From Salegentibacter_A chungangensis (GTDB taxonomy: Bacteria; Bacteroidota; Bacteroidia; Flavobacteriales; Flavobacteriaceae): a DNA stretch of 64,000 nucleotides. The notes below the pieces were generated by a model. The model was not told where the DNA came from. It searched no databases and saw nothing but the letters and a program-made list of their open reading frames with translations. A program made the translations under genes and the position numbers. Shown here piece by piece: positions 9,786-17,817 of the stretch (within the stretch, counting starts at the first letter, position 1; each line of letters starts with the position of its first letter). The stretch is from assembly GCF_042678405.1 (NCBI RefSeq), contig NZ_JBHTLI010000001.1:1922001-1986000 (forward strand), in the 5' to 3' direction.

Positions 9786-11024
9786 ATGAAAACCAATATT
9801 CTAAGTGTAGCGCTGTCAGTACTAACTATGACAGCTTTTGCTCAAAAAGATGAGATCAAAGATGCGGAAGACGCCGTAGAGGACGGTAATTACGCAGAAG
9901 CTAAAGCCTTTATTGATAAAGCTGAACCAAAGCTTTCTGAGGCTAATGATAAATGGACTGAAAGATTTTACCTATATAAAGGACAGGCATATTTAGGAGC
10001 CGGTAAAAATGTATCTGTAGAAGATGCTAAAACCGCTGCTGAAGCATTTCAAAAGGCTGCCGATATGGGTAGCGAAGAGGCTGAAGAAGGACTTATGAAG
10101 GTAAGGAACAGCCTTGTTCAGAGTGCTGTGGAAGATCAGAACACTGAGAATTATGAAAAAGCGGCAGATAAGCTATATGCCAGCTACGAGTTGAATAAAC
10201 AGGATACCGTTTATCTTTATTACGCCGCTGCCAACTCACTTAATGCTCAAAACTATGATGCTGCTCTAGGTTATTACGAAATGCTTAGAGACCTGGATTA
10301 TGACGGGTCTGGTATGGAGTACACTGCAGTAAATGTAGAGACCGGGCAGGAAGAAGTAATGCCAAAGGATCAAAGAGACCTTATGGTAAAAAGCGGACAG
10401 TATAAAGATCCTCAGGATAAAAAGCTTCCTTCTAAAAAAGGTGAGATCGCGAAGAATATCGCTCTTATCTACATAAGCCAGGAGAAAAACGATAAAGCTA
10501 TTGCAGCTATGGAGTCTGCCAAAGCAGAAAACCCGGGTGATGTAGGCCTTCTTCAGGCAGAAGCCAATATGTATTACCAGATGGGAGATAAAGAGAAATA
10601 TAGAGAACTTATGGAAGATCTTGTAGAAGAAGCTCCAGACGATCCGTCTCTTTATTACAACCTTGGAGTAAGCAGTGCTGAACTTGGTAAAACAGAAAAG
10701 GCAATTGAGTATTACAAAAAAGCTTTAGAGCTTGATCCTGATATGAACGAGGCAAGAATGAATATCGTTGTTGCTATCCTTGCTAAAGAAAGAGATATCA
10801 TTGACGAGATGAATGGTCTTGGAATGAGTAAGGAAGACGATAAGCGTTATAAAGAACTTATGGAAGAGCGTAAGGAGATTTATAAAGAAGCAATTCCTTA
10901 CCTTGAAAAGGTGATTGAGAAAGATCCTCAAAACATAAATGCTATTCAAACAGCAATGAATATTTATAGTCAACTTGATATGCCAGAGAAAGCCAAAGAA
11001 ATGAAGGCTATGCTTGAGCAGTAG
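9786..11024 (+). CDS. Secreted/periplasmic TPR repeat protein
   Basis: A 412-residue protein with a cleavable signal peptide (about residues 1-19, ending MTAFA before QKDE), so it is exported. The rest is helical and acidic, with tetratricopeptide-like units at about 30-90, 105-165, 220-330 (clearest in YYNLGVSSAELGKTEKAIEYYKK) and 370-410. TPR arrays bind partner proteins; the sequence does not show the partner. It lies 21 bp downstream of gyrA and is followed by a strong terminator, so gyrA and this gene probably form a two-gene transcript. The link to gyrase is likely only transcriptional, since the product is exported. Confidence 0.85.
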   Translation: MKTNILSVALSVLTMTAFAQKDEIKDAEDAVEDGNYAEAKAFIDKAEPKLSEANDKWTERFYLYKGQAYLGAGKNVSVEDAKTAAEAFQKAADMGSEEAEEGLMKVRNSLVQSAVEDQNTENYEKAADKLYASYELNKQDTVYLYYAAANSLNAQNYDAALGYYEMLRDLDYDGSGMEYTAVNVETGQEEVMPKDQRDLMVKSGQYKDPQDKKLPSKKGEIAKNIALIYISQEKNDKAIAAMESAKAENPGDVGLLQAEANMYYQMGDKEKYRELMEDLVEEAPDDPSLYYNLGVSSAELGKTEKAIEYYKKALELDPDMNEARMNIVVAILAKERDIIDEMNGLGMSKEDDKRYKELMEERKEIYKEAIPYLEKVIEKDPQNINAIQTAMNIYSQLDMPEKAKEMKAMLEQ

Positions 11025-11044
11025 ATCCTGTTGAATACTGAAAT

Positions 11045-11078
11045 AAAAAAACCGCTGAATTTCTTCAGCGGTTTTTTT
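11045..11078. terminator. Bidirectional intrinsic terminator
   Basis: AAAAAAACCGCTGAA, loop TTTC, TTCAGCGGTTTTTTT: a 15-bp near-perfect stem with T-runs on both strands, between the converging TPR and NlpC/P60 genes. Confidence 0.9.
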
Positions 11079-11107
11079 ATGCTTCATATCTAATAGATAT
11101 GTTGAAT

Positions 11108-11857
11108 TTAGATAATCTTTTTGATCACCCTTAGCTGATGGGTGTGTTTTCTGAGATCGGCATTAAATATCCCGGAATGGTCAATCCTGTCAATTCTAAC
11201 CTTTCCGTCTACGTGAATAATATAATTATCATTCATAATAATCCCCACGTGATCGATAACCCCTTCCTTGTCATCAAAGAAGGCCAGGTCACCAGCCTCG
11301 CTTTCTTCAATAAAGCTTAATGCTTCTCCTTGCTTTGCCTGCTCAGCGGCGTCCCTTTTTAATTTATAGCCGTTCAGCTTATAAACCATTTGCGTAAAGC
11401 CGCTGCAGTCTATCCCGAACGGGGATTTTCCTCCCCAGCTGTATGGGCTGTTAAGATAGAGTAGTGCTGAATTTATCAATTCAGGTTTTGGTTTCTTTCC
11501 GCTTACCTTTATTCCTTCAAATATGTGCTTGAAATGATTTGTGGCATTAAGAACTGAACCAATGGGAATTGGCATTAAATGCCCGTTTTCATCAGTTACG
11601 TATTCAATCAAGTCTGAAGATAACTGCGGTTTTTGTTCGTTTAACCGCTTGAATTGGGCTTCTTCAATTTTTTGAAACTGCTTATTACTGATCCAGGCCT
11701 CATAAGAATCGAATGCAACACGAATCCTGCTCCATTTTGCCCGTTCTTCTAAAATTTTAAAGTGTTCTCCATACAAAATCTGTGAAACCATTTCGCTTTC
11801 ATCAGAAGCTTGGGAGCGAAGCGGCACAATGCTTAAGAGGCAAATTCCGTATTGCAT
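11108..11857 (-). CDS. Cytosolic NlpC/P60 (C40) peptidase with bacterial SH3 domain, YkfC-like
   Basis: A cysteine peptidase of the NlpC/P60 fold, which cuts gamma-D-glutamyl to diamino-acid bonds in peptidoglycan peptides. Residues 1-100 form SH3-like domains (ASDESEMVSQILYGE, KWSRIRVAFDSYEAWI). The peptidase domain follows: the nucleophile Cys151 in GIDCSGFTQMVY, His203 in DHVGI and the third polar residue His215. There is no signal peptide or lipobox. This matches the YkfC type known to act on muropeptides during cell-wall recycling, so a cytosolic role is likely. It is 249 aa long, and the thiolase gene lies just upstream on the same strand with a 24-bp gap. Confidence 0.88.
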   Translation of the reverse strand: MQYGICLLSIVPLRSQASDESEMVSQILYGEHFKILEERAKWSRIRVAFDSYEAWISNKQFQKIEEAQFKRLNEQKPQLSSDLIEYVTDENGHLMPIPIGSVLNATNHFKHIFEGIKVSGKKPKPELINSALLYLNSPYSWGGKSPFGIDCSGFTQMVYKLNGYKLKRDAAEQAKQGEALSFIEESEAGDLAFFDDKEGVIDHVGIIMNDNYIIHVDGKVRIDRIDHSGIFNADLRKHTHQLRVIKKII

Positions 11858-11881
11858 TCAATAATGATTATCTAGAATATA

Positions 11882-13063
11882 TTATGAATTTCTTTCAATT
11901 ACCATTGCTGAGGCACCACCACCACCATTACATATAGCGGCTGCTCCAATTTTAGCATTGTTTTGCTCCAGTACGCTCAATAGTGTTATGAGGATGCGAA
12001 CTCCACTGCATCCAAGCGGGTGTCCTAAGGAAACTGCACCTCCGTTTACATTGGTATTCTCGTCGGTTAACCCGAGAAGTTTCATATTGGCAAGACCAAC
12101 CACAGCGAAAGCTTCATTAAATTCAAAGAAATCCACATCATCTTTAGTGATGCCTGCTTTTTCAAGAGCTTTTGGTAATGCTTTAGCAGGAGCGGTTGTA
12201 AACCACTTTGGCTCCTGTGCCGCATCAGCAAAACTTTTGATAGTGGCAAGAACCTCAAGGCCTAATTCTTCAGCCTTTTTGCGACTCATCAATACCATTG
12301 CACCGGCACCATCGTTAATGGTTGAAGCATTTGCAGCCGTTACAGTTCCGTCTTTACTGAAAGCAGGACGTAAAGACTTGATCTTTTCCATTTTTATGTT
12401 CTTGAACTCTTCGTCTTCCTTGATCACAAGAGGATCTCCTTTGCGCTGTGGTACTTCAACAGGAACTACTTCGTTGTCGAATTTCCCATCGGCCCAAGCC
12501 TTTGCTGAACGCTCATAAGACTTTATCGCAAATTCATCCTGGTCTTCTCTGGAGAATTTATGTTCTGTAGCGCAAAGGTCGGCACATACCCCCATTGCAT
12601 TATGATCGTAGGCATCTACAAGTCCGTCCTTCTGCATTCCGTCTTCCAGTTTCGCAGGACCAAATTTCTGACCTTTTCTCATATGCACATAATGAGGGAT
12701 CATACTCATATTTTCCATTCCACCGGCAACCACAATAGAAGTGTCACCTAACATAATTGATTGTGCGGCCTGCATCACCGCTTTCATTCCACTTGCGCAA
12801 ACTTTATTTACAGTGGTACAGGGAACGGTATCAGGAATTCCGGCACCAAGTGCAGCCTGTCTTGCAGGAGCCTGGCCCACACCGGCCTGAACAACATTTC
12901 CCATTAGTACTTCTTCCACCATTTCCGGCTTCAGGTTTATTTTTTCCAGGGCTCCTTTTATCGCGATAGATCCCAATTTAGGAGCCGGAACGCTTGAAAG
13001 TCCGCCTAAAAAACTCCCAATTGGGGTTCTGGCAGCACTTACTATTACAACTTCATTATTCAT
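11882..13063 (-). CDS. Acetyl-CoA C-acyltransferase (thiolase)
   Basis: A type II/degradative-fold thiolase that makes or cleaves a 3-ketoacyl-CoA with acetyl-CoA. The acyl-accepting cysteine is Cys89 in NKVCASGMKAV. The C-terminal catalytic pair is His348 in GHPLGCSG and Cys378 in CNGGGGASAM. At 393 aa it has the usual length. No 3-hydroxyacyl-CoA dehydrogenase or other beta-oxidation gene is adjacent, so I cannot say whether it mainly forms acetoacetyl-CoA (AtoB-like) or ends beta-oxidation (FadA-like). It is divergent from the 7TM-HD gene and probably shares a short transcript with the NlpC/P60 gene behind it. Confidence 0.92.
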   Translation of the reverse strand: MNNEVVIVSAARTPIGSFLGGLSSVPAPKLGSIAIKGALEKINLKPEMVEEVLMGNVVQAGVGQAPARQAALGAGIPDTVPCTTVNKVCASGMKAVMQAAQSIMLGDTSIVVAGGMENMSMIPHYVHMRKGQKFGPAKLEDGMQKDGLVDAYDHNAMGVCADLCATEHKFSREDQDEFAIKSYERSAKAWADGKFDNEVVPVEVPQRKGDPLVIKEDEEFKNIKMEKIKSLRPAFSKDGTVTAANASTINDGAGAMVLMSRKKAEELGLEVLATIKSFADAAQEPKWFTTAPAKALPKALEKAGITKDDVDFFEFNEAFAVVGLANMKLLGLTDENTNVNGGAVSLGHPLGCSGVRILITLLSVLEQNNAKIGAAAICNGGGGASAMVIERNS

Positions 13064-13151
13064 AATTTATGTTTTAGTTTTTCCTGTGTTGCGAATTTAG
13101 TGATTTTATAAGGAACTTGGCAAGACAACACAGCTGACGGATAAAATTTAG

Positions 13152-13159
13152 TACATTTG
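13152..13159 (+). promoter_or_regulatory. Bacteroidota -7 promoter element (7TM-HD gene)
   Basis: TACATTTG, an exact TAnnTTTG match, 18 nt before the ATG at 13178. Confidence 0.4.
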
Positions 13160-13177
13160 ATTTATAGTTAATTTTCT

Positions 13178-15223
13178 ATGGCCAAATTTGTAAATAACCT
13201 GTATAAAAATCAGGCTCTTTTTTATAAGGTTTTTTTATTCATACTTACTTCGGTATTAATCGTTTATCTGCTTCCTAAAGGCGGAAAATTTAAATACGAG
13301 ATCCCGAAGGGTAAACCCTGGCAATATGAAAATCTTTATGCGCCTTTCGATTTTGCCATTCTTAAAACCGATGCAGAGATAAATGCCGAAAAACAGGCGA
13401 TCAAGAATAACCATATCCCTTATTATAAGTTTAATGCCGAAGTTGTGGAAAGGGTCAAGGAAGATGCGCTTCAGGAGATCGACATCACATTTTCGGATAC
13501 TATTCTTTCACAGTTCAAACCGCAGATCACCGGCTTTATAAACCAGACCATAGACGAAATTTACAAGAATGGATTGCTCCAGGAGAATAACCGGCTGGAG
13601 CCCGACCAGCTTATCTATTTGCGTAAAGGAAATGAGGCTTATCAGATTTCCTATAAAAACCTGCTCAAGCAGGGAGAAATAAGGAGCTTTTTGAACTCCA
13701 GGATCGAAGGTTCCGGGCTGATGCCTTTCAGGACCGAGCTTCTCGAGGTGTTCTATGACTCTCTGGAACCTAACGTAGTATTTGATAATGAGCTTACCCA
13801 AAAAGAACTCGAAAGTAAGTTAAACAGTATTTCATATACCCGTGGCAGTATAGAGCAGGGGAGCAGGGTGATTTCCAAAGGGGAAGTGGTTGAAGGAGAT
13901 AAATATAATGTATTGAGGTCTCTGAAGACCGAATATGAGTCCCAAATGTGGAGTAAATCCAACTACAACTGGATCCTGCTGGGGTATAGTGCTTTGGTAT
14001 GTATGGCGCTTTTGATGCTGCTTTTATTCATCAGGAAATATCGCCCGGCCATTTTTGAGAATAATGTGAAGGTTACCTTTATATTCTTCAATATCATATT
14101 TATGGTGATGCTCACTACCATTGTTGTGAATTTCAACATTAATTATGTGTACGTTGTGCCTCTCTGTATCTTGCCCTTAAGTCTTAAGGCGTTTTTTGAT
14201 GCACGACTTGGCCTGTTTGCACACGTCATTACCGTTTTGTTGCTGGGCTTCATTGTGCCTAACAGTTATGAGTATATGTTCCTTCAGATCATTGCCGGGA
14301 TAGTGACCATACTTACCGTTTCGGAATTGTATAAAAGAGCTAATCTCTTTATTTCTGTGGGGCAGATTACTTTGGTTTATATCATTTCCTATTTTGCATT
14401 TACCATTATCCAGGAAGGAAGTATAGCCGATGTTAAGGCTGAAGTGTTTATTACTTTTTTACTGGGTGGACTGGCTACCTTATTTGTACAGCCACTTATC
14501 TATATTTATGAAAAGATTTTCGGAATGGTGTCAGATATGTCGCTATTGGAGCTTTCGGATACCAATTCAAAACTTTTAAAGGAACTTGCAGAAAAGGCCC
14601 CGGGGACCTTTCACCACTCTCTTAATGTTGCTAATCTGGCGGAAGCCGCAGCCAACGAGATTAAGGCTAATGCAATGCTGGTTAGGGTGGGGGCTTTGTT
14701 TCACGATATAGGGAAGATGCATAACCCTACTTACTTTACCGAGAATCAGACCACTTCAGTGAACTCTCACGATGAACTTTCTCCACGGGAAAGTGCCCAG
14801 ATCATCATAGATCATGTGATTAAGGGTATTGAGATCGCCAAGAAGAATAATATTCCCGACAGGGTAATAGATTTCATTAGAACACACCACGGAACCACAA
14901 CGGTTTATTATTTCTATAAAAAAGAGAAGGAGACCAATGAGAATGCCCCTTCAGATGATTTTCGTTATCCGGGTCCCATTCCTTTCAGCAAGGAAACCGC
15001 GATCCTGATGATGTGTGATAGTGTAGAGGCGGCGAGTAAGAGCCTTAAAGAGCCTACTTCCGCACTGATCGATAATTTTGTGGAGAAGATTATCAATAAA
15101 CAAATGGATGAAGGTCAGTTCTTAAACGCGAATATCACCTTTAAGGAGATTCAGCTTATCAAGAAGATCCTTAAACGAAAGCTTAAGAACATCTATCATT
15201 TGCGTATTGAGTATCCGGAATAA
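13178..15223 (+). CDS. 7TM-HD family protein, PgpH-like cyclic-di-AMP phosphodiesterase
   Basis: A membrane-bound HD-domain phosphohydrolase of the YqfF/PgpH group. Characterised members hydrolyse the second messenger c-di-AMP; that activity is inferred here. Order of parts: one N-terminal membrane segment (about 16-34), an extracytoplasmic 7TMR-HDED domain to about residue 255, seven membrane helices (about 262-450), then a cytoplasmic HD domain. The HD domain shows FHHSLNVANLAEAAA, the metal-binding His-Asp in GALFHDIGKMHNP, and THHGTTTVYYFY. The length, 681 aa, is normal for Bacteroidota members. The stop codon directly abuts the stop of the converging Gre-like gene, with no base between them. 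Confidence 0.88.
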   Translation: MAKFVNNLYKNQALFYKVFLFILTSVLIVYLLPKGGKFKYEIPKGKPWQYENLYAPFDFAILKTDAEINAEKQAIKNNHIPYYKFNAEVVERVKEDALQEIDITFSDTILSQFKPQITGFINQTIDEIYKNGLLQENNRLEPDQLIYLRKGNEAYQISYKNLLKQGEIRSFLNSRIEGSGLMPFRTELLEVFYDSLEPNVVFDNELTQKELESKLNSISYTRGSIEQGSRVISKGEVVEGDKYNVLRSLKTEYESQMWSKSNYNWILLGYSALVCMALLMLLLFIRKYRPAIFENNVKVTFIFFNIIFMVMLTTIVVNFNINYVYVVPLCILPLSLKAFFDARLGLFAHVITVLLLGFIVPNSYEYMFLQIIAGIVTILTVSELYKRANLFISVGQITLVYIISYFAFTIIQEGSIADVKAEVFITFLLGGLATLFVQPLIYIYEKIFGMVSDMSLLELSDTNSKLLKELAEKAPGTFHHSLNVANLAEAAANEIKANAMLVRVGALFHDIGKMHNPTYFTENQTTSVNSHDELSPRESAQIIIDHVIKGIEIAKKNNIPDRVIDFIRTHHGTTTVYYFYKKEKETNENAPSDDFRYPGPIPFSKETAILMMCDSVEAASKSLKEPTSALIDNFVEKIINKQMDEGQFLNANITFKEIQLIKKILKRKLKNIYHLRIEYPE

Positions 15224-15673
15224 TTAATGAACATTTACAATCTTGAACTCATTGTTGTTGAAGCTAAAGCTGTCTCCGGCTTTTTTACCCTTTAAGTGCT
15301 CATAGATTGGAGCTTCGGTAGAAATAGTAAATACGGTGCTTCCATCTTCCAGCTCAACTTCTCCTACAGGCACCGAAACATAGTAATAGTGATCCTGAGT
15401 TTCAACAACACTTCCAAAATCTACAGTTTCGCTATAGTGTTCGCGGTCTATACTTTCCAGTTTTTCTTTCATTTCCCTGGCTTCGTTTAATCGAGCGGCA
15501 TATTTTTCAAAATCGTTGAGCAACTGGCCTTTGTTGTCTTCGTCATAATCGGTCTTTACATCATTAGCTTCCATCGACTCCCGGATCATATCCAGCTCCT
15601 TCTCATACTTGTCAATTTTATCATTAACAGCATCCTCACATTTGATGAATAGTTCTTTCTTATTATTTATCAT
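15224..15673 (-). CDS. GreA/GreB-family transcription factor, divergent
   Basis: A 149-residue protein with the two-part Gre layout. An N-terminal antiparallel coiled coil (about 1-75) has an acidic tip region (NDVKTDYDEDN), and a C-terminal FKBP-like domain (about 80-149) ends in TEAPIYEHLKGKKAGDSF, which resembles the Gre C-terminal signature. Gre factors bind the RNA polymerase secondary channel and stimulate cleavage of backtracked RNA. The coil differs from classic GreA, so this could be a polymerase-binding Gre homologue of other function. A second, more typical family member lies at 58090. Its stop abuts the converging 7TM-HD gene. Confidence 0.7.
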   Translation of the reverse strand: MINNKKELFIKCEDAVNDKIDKYEKELDMIRESMEANDVKTDYDEDNKGQLLNDFEKYAARLNEAREMKEKLESIDREHYSETVDFGSVVETQDHYYYVSVPVGEVELEDGSTVFTISTEAPIYEHLKGKKAGDSFSFNNNEFKIVNVH

Positions 15674-15847
15674 TGATATCTTTTTTAGTTGATTAATCTA
15701 AAATTAAGTAAGCAATGTTAGCTGAAAGAATATTTAGGAAAAATTTAATATCTGCTTTTTTAGCTTTACTATAATGAAGGCTCTAGACTTATTTTGATAT
15801 AATATAAGCTATTATACTTATATATATTAAAAATTAGGTTTTTAACT

Positions 15848-15855
15848 TATATTTG
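15848..15855 (+). promoter_or_regulatory. Bacteroidota -7 promoter element (SatD-like gene)
   Basis: TATATTTG, an exact consensus match, lies only 14 nt before the ATG at 15870. A second exact octamer, TAAATTTG, sits at 15857-15864, 5 nt before the ATG. Either would give a very short or leaderless mRNA. Confidence 0.4.
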
Positions 15856-15869
15856 TTAAATTTGAAATT

Positions 15870-16541
15870 ATGAAAGCCGTAATAACAGCCGATCTAATTG
15901 ATTCTTCCAATTATGGAGAGGAAATGCTCAACCTGGTCATAAACAGGCTTAAGCAGGAGTTCAAAATGATTGCCGGAGAACAGGCTCCTAATGATTTCAG
16001 GATCTACAGAGGGGATAGTTTGCAGGGCGTAGTGTATAGGCCTTCTGAGGCTCTTTTGCTGGCGCTAAGGCTCAAGACCGCTGTGAATATGCTGGAATCT
16101 GACGAAAAAAGCCCTTCCAGCAGGGCGGCTGCAGTCTCAGCAGATCTTCGGATTGCTATAGGGGTCGGAAGTATTGAAGTGGAACGCAAGAATATTTCAG
16201 AATCCAACGGCCAGGCCTTTAGGTTTTCCGGGCTTACCCTGGACGAAATGAAATATGAATCCAGGAAATTACGTTTAAAAACTCCGGAAGAAAACATAAA
16301 CCAGGAATTTAATGTAAGCCTTTCTTTTCTTGATCTTACGACAGAAAGATGGAGCACGGCTTCGGCCGAAGTAATCTACTATTTATTACAAGATAAAAAA
16401 GAAACAGAAATTGCCGCTCTGCTAAAGATAAGCCAGTCGGCCGTAAACCAGCGTAAGAAAGCGGCAGGATGGGATGCCATAAAAGTTTTGCTGGAACGTT
16501 ATGAAAAAGTAATTTCAGAGAAATTTGATAATGGAAAATAG
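15870..16541 (+). CDS. SatD-like protein with C-terminal helix-turn-helix
   Basis: A 223-residue protein of the SatD family, named from a streptococcal acid-tolerance locus; its biochemistry is unknown. Residues 1-130 follow the layout of nucleotide-cyclase/GGDEF-type folds: a first strand with Asp8 in TADLIDSS, a hairpin RGDSLQ with Asp49, ADLRIAIGVG at 91-100, and GQAFRFSGLTLDEM at 114-127. Residues 178-200 look like a sigma-type helix-turn-helix (ETEIAALLKISQSAVNQRKK). The next gene, for a DUF3307 membrane protein, overlaps its end by 11 bp, so the two are translationally coupled. The cyclase-fold resemblance is my own reading of the motif order and needs a structural test. Confidence 0.75.
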   Translation: MKAVITADLIDSSNYGEEMLNLVINRLKQEFKMIAGEQAPNDFRIYRGDSLQGVVYRPSEALLLALRLKTAVNMLESDEKSPSSRAAAVSADLRIAIGVGSIEVERKNISESNGQAFRFSGLTLDEMKYESRKLRLKTPEENINQEFNVSLSFLDLTTERWSTASAEVIYYLLQDKKETEIAALLKISQSAVNQRKKAAGWDAIKVLLERYEKVISEKFDNGK

Positions 16542-17262
16542 CAGCTTGATCTTATTACAACTTCTCCTTGCCCACATTTTAACTGACTTTGTTTTACAGC
16601 CCGCAAAATGGGTTAATCATAAAAGAGCTAGTAAAGCGGCTTCTGTATACCTTTATATCCATTCTTTGCTTGCAGGGCTTTTAACCTTGTTGATTCTCTG
16701 GGACTTCCGGTTCTGGCCGGTTGCTTTAGTGATCTCCATAAGCCATTACTTTATAGATCTTTGGAAGATACTGGGTAAGAAAGACAACCTGAAGATTTTC
16801 CTTCTGGACCAGGCTCTTCATTTAATTGTAATCTTTATCGCCTGGCTCTATATTATTAAAGGTTTTGGTGAGGTATTACCGGTTGTTGAAAGTATATTCA
16901 AATCTCCCGTAATTCTTGCGATTTCTATCGCATACCTGTTAGTGATTTTCCCGGTGGGATTTCTTATTGGTAAAGCTACCAAGAGATGGCATTATGAACT
17001 TGACAGCACTAATGTTGAAGGAAGTCTTGAGGCGGCAGGACGTTATATAGGGATCTTTGAGCGTGTTCTGGTACTCACCTTTATCCTTACCGGAAACTTT
17101 TCGGCAATAGGTTTCCTTATAGCTGCCAAATCTATTTTGCGCTTTAGTGATAAGTCTGATACCGGTGCGCGTAAGCAAACGGAGTACGTCCTGATTGGTA
17201 CACTTATGAGTTTTGCCGTAACGATAATTATCGGGCTCTTAATACGCCATATCGCGTTGTAA
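16531..17262 (+). CDS. DUF3307 integral membrane protein
   Basis: A polytopic membrane protein of about 243 residues with some six hydrophobic helices. The DUF3307 signature is at the N-terminus (LLAHILTDFVLQP followed by HKRASKAASVYLYIHS), with polar His and Asp residues within membrane segments (SHYFIDLWK). Its function is unknown; the family is repeatedly found beside SatD-like genes, as here. I start at ATG 16531, inside the end of the SatD-like gene; an in-frame TTG at 16525 would add two residues. Its last 24 bp overlap the 3' end of the converging gene at 17239. Confidence 0.82.
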   Translation: MENSSLILLQLLLAHILTDFVLQPAKWVNHKRASKAASVYLYIHSLLAGLLTLLILWDFRFWPVALVISISHYFIDLWKILGKKDNLKIFLLDQALHLIVIFIAWLYIIKGFGEVLPVVESIFKSPVILAISIAYLLVIFPVGFLIGKATKRWHYELDSTNVEGSLEAAGRYIGIFERVLVLTFILTGNFSAIGFLIAAKSILRFSDKSDTGARKQTEYVLIGTLMSFAVTIIIGLLIRHIAL

Positions 17263-17646
17263 AAGCTGTATATTATCCTGTAAGCGCTCCTTTACCAAAT
17301 TCATCATTCGCTTGTTGAGGGCCGAGGAATTCCGGATGTACTGTGCATACTCTTCAATAGTAAACTGGCCAATGATCATTCCTTTCAGGCTATTTCTGAA
17401 TTTGATATCCTTTTGGATGGCATTTTCAATGTAACTGAAGCGTTTCTCCAGGCTTAATTCATAAAAGGCGTTCTTATGTTTTGCAACATAATTTTTGAAA
17501 ACTTCAATAAGAAGATCGTTCTGAAGCTTTACAACGGGGCGGAGGCTTTGGTTCTGAAATTTCTCATCAAAACTCATGTTCTCCGAGATTTTAGCTGAAG
17601 GAATCTCGGGCCTCATTTCTAGTAATTGAAGATCACGTGGATTCAT
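17239..17646 (-). CDS. Conserved hypothetical protein (flavobacterial)
   Basis: A 135-residue soluble, mostly helical protein that I do not recognise as a named family. It has no signal peptide or membrane helix. It opens with MNPRDLQLLEMRPEIP and has a conserved-looking core (EKFQNQSLRPVVKLQNDLL). Similar proteins are, as I recall, common in flavobacteria and sometimes carry a misleading glyoxalase label; nothing here shows a glyoxalase metal site. It overlaps the converging DUF3307 gene by 24 bp at the 3' end. Confidence 0.7.
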   Translation of the reverse strand: MNPRDLQLLEMRPEIPSAKISENMSFDEKFQNQSLRPVVKLQNDLLIEVFKNYVAKHKNAFYELSLEKRFSYIENAIQKDIKFRNSLKGMIIGQFTIEEYAQYIRNSSALNKRMMNLVKERLQDNIQLLQRDMAY

Positions 17647-17817
17647 AACGAGTAAGGTTTCTTAAATTTAATGAATTACTCAGGGAGTTTACCTGCCTGG
17701 CAATTAGAGTTGTAAACTACTTATAAACATTGGGCGGGACGTTAAAGTCGTCTTAATCGGTCCCGGCAATCCTGTACTTATTTATATATTTAAAAGGAAT
17801 GTAATTAACCACTAATA

